From CAZEBW01 sp964510205 (GTDB lineage Bacteria; Chloroflexota; Anaerolineae; VGOG01), in contig CAZEBW010000056.1 of the NCBI GenBank assembly GCA_964510205.1, positions 1 to 23,604 of the forward strand: 23,604 nucleotides of DNA, read 5' to 3'. Numbering within the stretch: position 1 is the first letter of the stretch; each line of letters begins with the position of its first letter. A program made the position numbers and the translations under genes. Positions 20,599-23,604 of the stretch are shown one piece after another. A model generated the notes under the pieces. That model was not told the DNA's origin. It worked only from the letters and a program-made list of their open reading frames with translations, and searched no databases.

Positions 20599-23031
20599 TC
20601 ACGGGGAATCCTTCACGACAAAGGGCAGGTAGATTTCGTTAACCAAGGACGACGTCAGCCTCAGGCCAACGATCACCGGGTCGTGGTCCGAAGCACGATA
20701 CGGGTCGGCATTGTACAGAGCGGGCTGGTTGTAGTCGTTGTAGTCCAGCGCAGCCGGCTCGTCGGCGTTGATGTGCCATTCGACCACGCCGGTCACCTGC
20801 CTCGTTAGGCTGGCGTTGGCCAGGGCATGATCCAGATACCCAGCCTGGCCGTAGTAGACATACGAGTAGGCATCAGCCCCGATGAAGGTCTCGATCAGGT
20901 CGGTGTAGTCCGCGCCCTCGATGGCGGTGATGGGGTCTTCCATGGCGTAGGCGTTCAGGTCGCCCATGATGAGAAAGTCGGGATCGCCGCTGCCCGTGGG
21001 GTCCGTGGCCAGCCAATTCACCAGCGCAATAGCGGCGTCGGTGCGGGTCTGGTTGCAGTTGCCCTGGCCATCCCCCCTGTCTGGATCTCCCACGTCGTCG
21101 CAAGGAGACCCCTTCGACTTCAGATGATTGACCACGGCCGTGAACGCCTCGCCGGTCGTGGTCTCCTGGAAGGTCTGAGCCAACGCAGGACGATTCTTGG
21201 TGTCCAGGAACGATGGGTCCACCGATGAGTCAAGAATGGCAAGGGAACCGACGAGCGTGACCGTGCCGGGCTGGTAGACGAAGGCCACCTTGATGGCATC
21301 CGCGCCAATCGTGCCGCTGTGGACGAAGGCGTAAGTCCCGTCCCCAACTGCGGCATTCAAGCCGCCTACGAGGTCTTGAAGCGCGTCATCTGTAGGGTGA
21401 TTCTCCAACTCCATCAGGCCGATCACGTCAGCGTCCATAGTCGCAAGGGCGTCGACGATCTTAGCGCGCTGGCGGGTGAACTCGGCAGCGGTGTCCGCGC
21501 CACGACAGCCCTGGTCGCCCGACGGCCCGCAGATGGGCCCGCTATCGTCGAGGGTTACGAAGTAGTTCAGGACGTTGAAGCTGGCTACCTTGAGCGTGCC
21601 GCCGACGGCCGGCGGCGCTGGATCGCGGGCGTTGACGCGAGTGAAGTCCACCTCTTCCGTGGGGTGGACTTCGTAATCGCCATAAGCATAGTGCAGGACC
21701 CCCGTCAGCTCGGGAAGGGTATCGCCCGCCCGCAGGGTGTTGCCCTGGCCCATATAGGGCGCGAGGGAGGGGTTCTGAGCCGTGCTGCCGTCCTCCAGTT
21801 GAACGAGACTGCGATCGTTGAGATCCTGCAAAGCGAGGGCGGGGGCGCCCGGAGCGACCACGTTGGTCGGGGCGCCGAGCCGAGCACCGATGGAGAGATC
21901 CACCTCTCCATAACGGCCCTGGTTGTAGTTGCCAGTGACATACAGCGGGCCTGGGACGTGGATCAGCATGCCCTCGACCTGTTCCCAGACATCAAGACTC
22001 GACAGGGGCAGGTTGACGGTGGCGGCTGAAGCGACGCCTGGGCCGCAAATCACCACGCGGGCGATGTTCTTCAGCTCCGTGAGGTCGTAGTACTCGGCCA
22101 CTTCGCCCTCGACACGCACCACGTCGCCCACAGCCACGTCCACGGCGGGGGAGGAGCCATCGTAGACGAAGATGCCCTCAGATGTGGCGGGGTCGGCATC
22201 GGCGTCCGCATCTTCCTCTTGGACGAAGAAGCCCCTGAGATGGGCACTGGTCTGGAAGTCGCCCACGACCACGCCTTCGATCACGTGGGTGTTGCCTACC
22301 TCTGGGCTGCTCGCACCGCTACCCTGAACGTCGTGGATAAAGGTGGCTGGATCGCCGCACTGACCGAAGTCATCGCCGCCACCACAGGCGTTCTCCGCAC
22401 CGGGCGTGGGCGGGAACGGAGCGTAAGTGTCGGTGTTGCGCGGGCCGCCCTGGCCATTGGGACAACGCTGGCTGGAGTGGTTGTCTTTGTCACCGGCACC
22501 GTCTTCGTCCACCTGGGGCTGGCCGGCGTTGAGCAAGGCCAGCAGTTCGGCATCGTCCTCGTCACCCGTGTCGTAGACGATGGCGTCGACCAGGTTATCG
22601 GTGGTCAGGGCGGTGCCGTCGGGGAAATCGGCTGCGTGGCCGGCGTAGAGGGCCACGGCGTCTGGGCCATTCTGCAGCCAGCCATAGCTGCCTGGGTCGA
22701 TCCAGATGTCGGCTTCAGCGACACTGCCGATGGCGAAGTAGCCATCGGGGTCAGTGGAATAGCCATCCAGGTCGAAGGCATGGTAGGATGTGTCACCGTT
22801 GCCGTTGTAGAGGACGACGACATATCCATCGAGGGGCGTGTTGCCGGTGCCGCCATCGTAGAGTTCGATGAACTCCAGAGCGTCGTAGCTGGGCGTGTCG
22901 GCGTCCACTTCGTTGATGAGGAGGGTGGTCGAGGAAGCCTCGATGAGGGGAGAGGGACACGGTGTGGCGAGTAAGGCTAGGACGAGCCAGGCAAGCAGAA
23001 TCACGTTTGCGGTGTTTCTTCTGGAAATCAT
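20599..23031 (-). CDS. secreted ExeM/NucH-type extracellular nuclease
   Basis: An 810-residue exported nuclease. ATG 23031 is chosen over the upstream in-frame ATG (23073) because AAGGAG lies eight bases before it and it starts a clean signal peptide (MISRRNTANVILLAWLVLAL, cleavage around residue 30-36). Next comes a lamin-tail-like domain (LLINEVDADT, EFIELYDG), an OB-fold region typical of ExeM (HVIEGVVVGDFQ to DVVRVEGEVAEYYDLTEL), then an endonuclease/exonuclease/phosphatase domain from about residue 477. Catalytic motifs are present: KVASFNVLNYF, IGLMELEN, NHLKSKG, MGDLNAY, GYLDHAL and YRASDHDPVI. Acidic Asp/Glu-rich segments (DADADAD) suggest Ca binding. The protein ends EIYLPFVVKDSP, like the YLP-type tails on exported Chloroflexota proteins. 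It probably degrades extracellular DNA for nutrient recovery or biofilm turnover. It has its own promoter and terminator. Confidence 0.9.
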   Translation of the reverse strand: MISRRNTANVILLAWLVLALLATPCPSPLIEASSTTLLINEVDADTPSYDALEFIELYDGGTGNTPLDGYVVVLYNGNGDTSYHAFDLDGYSTDPDGYFAIGSVAEADIWIDPGSYGWLQNGPDAVALYAGHAADFPDGTALTTDNLVDAIVYDTGDEDDAELLALLNAGQPQVDEDGAGDKDNHSSQRCPNGQGGPRNTDTYAPFPPTPGAENACGGGDDFGQCGDPATFIHDVQGSGASSPEVGNTHVIEGVVVGDFQTSAHLRGFFVQEEDADADADPATSEGIFVYDGSSPAVDVAVGDVVRVEGEVAEYYDLTELKNIARVVICGPGVASAATVNLPLSSLDVWEQVEGMLIHVPGPLYVTGNYNQGRYGEVDLSIGARLGAPTNVVAPGAPALALQDLNDRSLVQLEDGSTAQNPSLAPYMGQGNTLRAGDTLPELTGVLHYAYGDYEVHPTEEVDFTRVNARDPAPPAVGGTLKVASFNVLNYFVTLDDSGPICGPSGDQGCRGADTAAEFTRQRAKIVDALATMDADVIGLMELENHPTDDALQDLVGGLNAAVGDGTYAFVHSGTIGADAIKVAFVYQPGTVTLVGSLAILDSSVDPSFLDTKNRPALAQTFQETTTGEAFTAVVNHLKSKGSPCDDVGDPDRGDGQGNCNQTRTDAAIALVNWLATDPTGSGDPDFLIMGDLNAYAMEDPITAIEGADYTDLIETFIGADAYSYVYYGQAGYLDHALANASLTRQVTGVVEWHINADEPAALDYNDYNQPALYNADPYRASDHDPVIVGLRLTSSLVNEIYLPFVVKDSP

Positions 23032-23063
23032 TGAGGTATCTCCTTGTGAACTCTGTTGTATCC

Positions 23064-23092
23064 AGTATATCACGAAAGGCGGCCGGCGTCAA
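23064..23092 (-). promoter_or_regulatory. promoter of the nuclease gene
   Basis: On the minus strand TTGACG (23092-23087) and TATACT (23069-23064) are 17 bases apart, with one mismatch from consensus each. Transcription would start near 23057, about 26 bases before the start codon. Confidence 0.75.
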
Positions 23093-23130
23093 TCGCACGT
23101 ATTCGTTCATGCATGGTGTTACCGAAGTGG

Positions 23131-23138
23131 TATATAAT
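23131..23138 (+). promoter_or_regulatory. -10 element of the small basic-protein gene
   Basis: TATATAAT contains a perfect TATAAT (23133-23138). The -35 is weak (near 23108-23113). The position, about 33 bases before ATG 23171, suits a promoter divergent from that of the nuclease gene. Confidence 0.45.
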
Positions 23139-23170
23139 TCCCCCCAATGATAATGTTACCGGAGGGAAGA

Positions 23171-23353
23171 ATGTCCAACGAAGACAAAATGATCATTGAC
23201 GAAAAACAGGAATACCTGCACAAGATGAAAAAGCTCTATGTCCAGGCCTACAGGGTCAAGAAGACCGTGGAGTCCAAGAGTCGCGCCACCAGGGCTGGGG
23301 AGATACCGGGTCGCTCCACCACGCGGGTGTGGCGGCGGCGCGAGCCGGTGTAG
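23171..23353 (+). CDS. small Lys/Arg-rich hypothetical protein
   Basis: A 60-residue protein starting MSNEDKMIIDEKQEYLHKMK, with GGAGGG just before ATG 23171; an in-frame ATG at 23147 has no ribosome site. The first 35 residues are highly charged and probably helical (KKLYVQAYRVKKTVESKSRA). The Arg-rich tail (RVWRRREPV) comes from GC-rich DNA that may not be native coding sequence, so the gene could be disrupted near base 23285. No family recognised. A promoter-like -10 and a good ribosome site support expression. Confidence 0.45.
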   Translation: MSNEDKMIIDEKQEYLHKMKKLYVQAYRVKKTVESKSRATRAGEIPGRSTTRVWRRREPV

Positions 23354-23604
23354 TGACCGTAGTCGTCTCCGTCTAGGCCCCTGTCTTTGTGCTTTACCGT
23401 TCGCTCCAGCACGCCGCAGAGGGAGGCGAAGCGCCACACAAGGCCCGCACTGACACACACCCCGAAACTGAAGTTCCTAATGGCGCTCCAATGAGGTGCA
23501 TTTCAGTTAAGGCAATCGCCTATGGCTGTTTTAGGTGCAACACATCTTTGACTTGCATTCCGCACTTTGTGCAGAGGGTACTGTCTGCCTGGGATCGTAC
23601 AGCG
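23354..23604. other. terminal intergenic region, nothing recognised
   Basis: About 250 bases without a convincing gene on either strand. AACTGAA near 23465 is repeated inverted as TTCAGTT near 23505, which is too short to interpret. On the minus strand a short open frame covers 23460-23248 but shows no recognisable motif. Confidence 0.3.

Noticed and set aside
22219..22974. Plus-strand open frame of 251 codons inside the nuclease gene
   Set aside because: It is a low-complexity Val/Gly-rich shadow of the minus-strand LTD/OB region, which is strongly supported.
23248..23460. Minus-strand ORF at the window end as a gene
   Set aside because: No motif, no ribosome site, and it overlaps the better supported small plus-strand gene.

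Overview
The window looks like a GC-rich chromosome segment from an anaerobic or facultative bacterium, most plausibly a member of the Chloroflexota (Anaerolineae-like). This is inferred from the Firmicutes/Chloroflexota-type LexA box (GAAC-N4-GTTC), an ImuA/ImuB/DnaE2 mutasome with a DUF6504-like gene, a secreted nuclease ending in a YLPFVV-type C-terminus, and short dispersed repeats inside coding genes. No rRNA or tRNA gene was seen, so the taxonomy is not proven.

Layout. 1-1125: decayed DUF2804 gene, truncated at its 5' end, with an in-frame coding-like tail after its stop. 1125-1708: gene-free leader region with a well-formed promoter and an intrinsic terminator-like hairpin. 1709-7251: a plus-strand redox cluster made of Ni-CO dehydrogenase (CooS), a four-cluster CooF-like ferredoxin, a Cys-type molybdopterin formate dehydrogenase, a second four-cluster ferredoxin and a small ferredoxin. 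7254-7680: remnant of a CPBP-type membrane protease. 7724-9508: an alpha/alpha-toroid protein, a 23-residue Cys peptide and a metallo-beta-lactamase-fold hydrolase.

9580-12390: a LexA-headed operon (lexA, a Cys-rich protein, an FtsK-type motor ATPase and a two-helix membrane protein) under a promoter carrying two SOS boxes. 12357-13933: a degenerate insertion sequence with matching terminal inverted repeats; it has cut off the end of the membrane-protein gene. 13961-14325: remnant of a type IA topoisomerase. 14558-19980: an SOS-type mutasome operon (RecA-like ImuA, ImuB-like polymerase, DUF6504-like protein, DnaE2) with its own near-consensus SOS box. 19987-20328 (minus): an OmpR-type winged-helix domain without a receiver. 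20599-23031 (minus): a large secreted ExeM/NucH-type nuclease. 23171-23353: a small basic protein of unknown function, followed by about 250 bases in which I recognise nothing.

Together the intact genes suggest two themes. The first is CO oxidation apparently coupled to formate/CO2 chemistry through dedicated Fe-S proteins, with no hydrogenase or quinone module next to it. The second is a LexA-controlled DNA-damage region in which a chromosome-motor-type ATPase and an error-prone polymerase cassette sit in neighbouring SOS-boxed operons, separated by an IS element and a dead topoisomerase.
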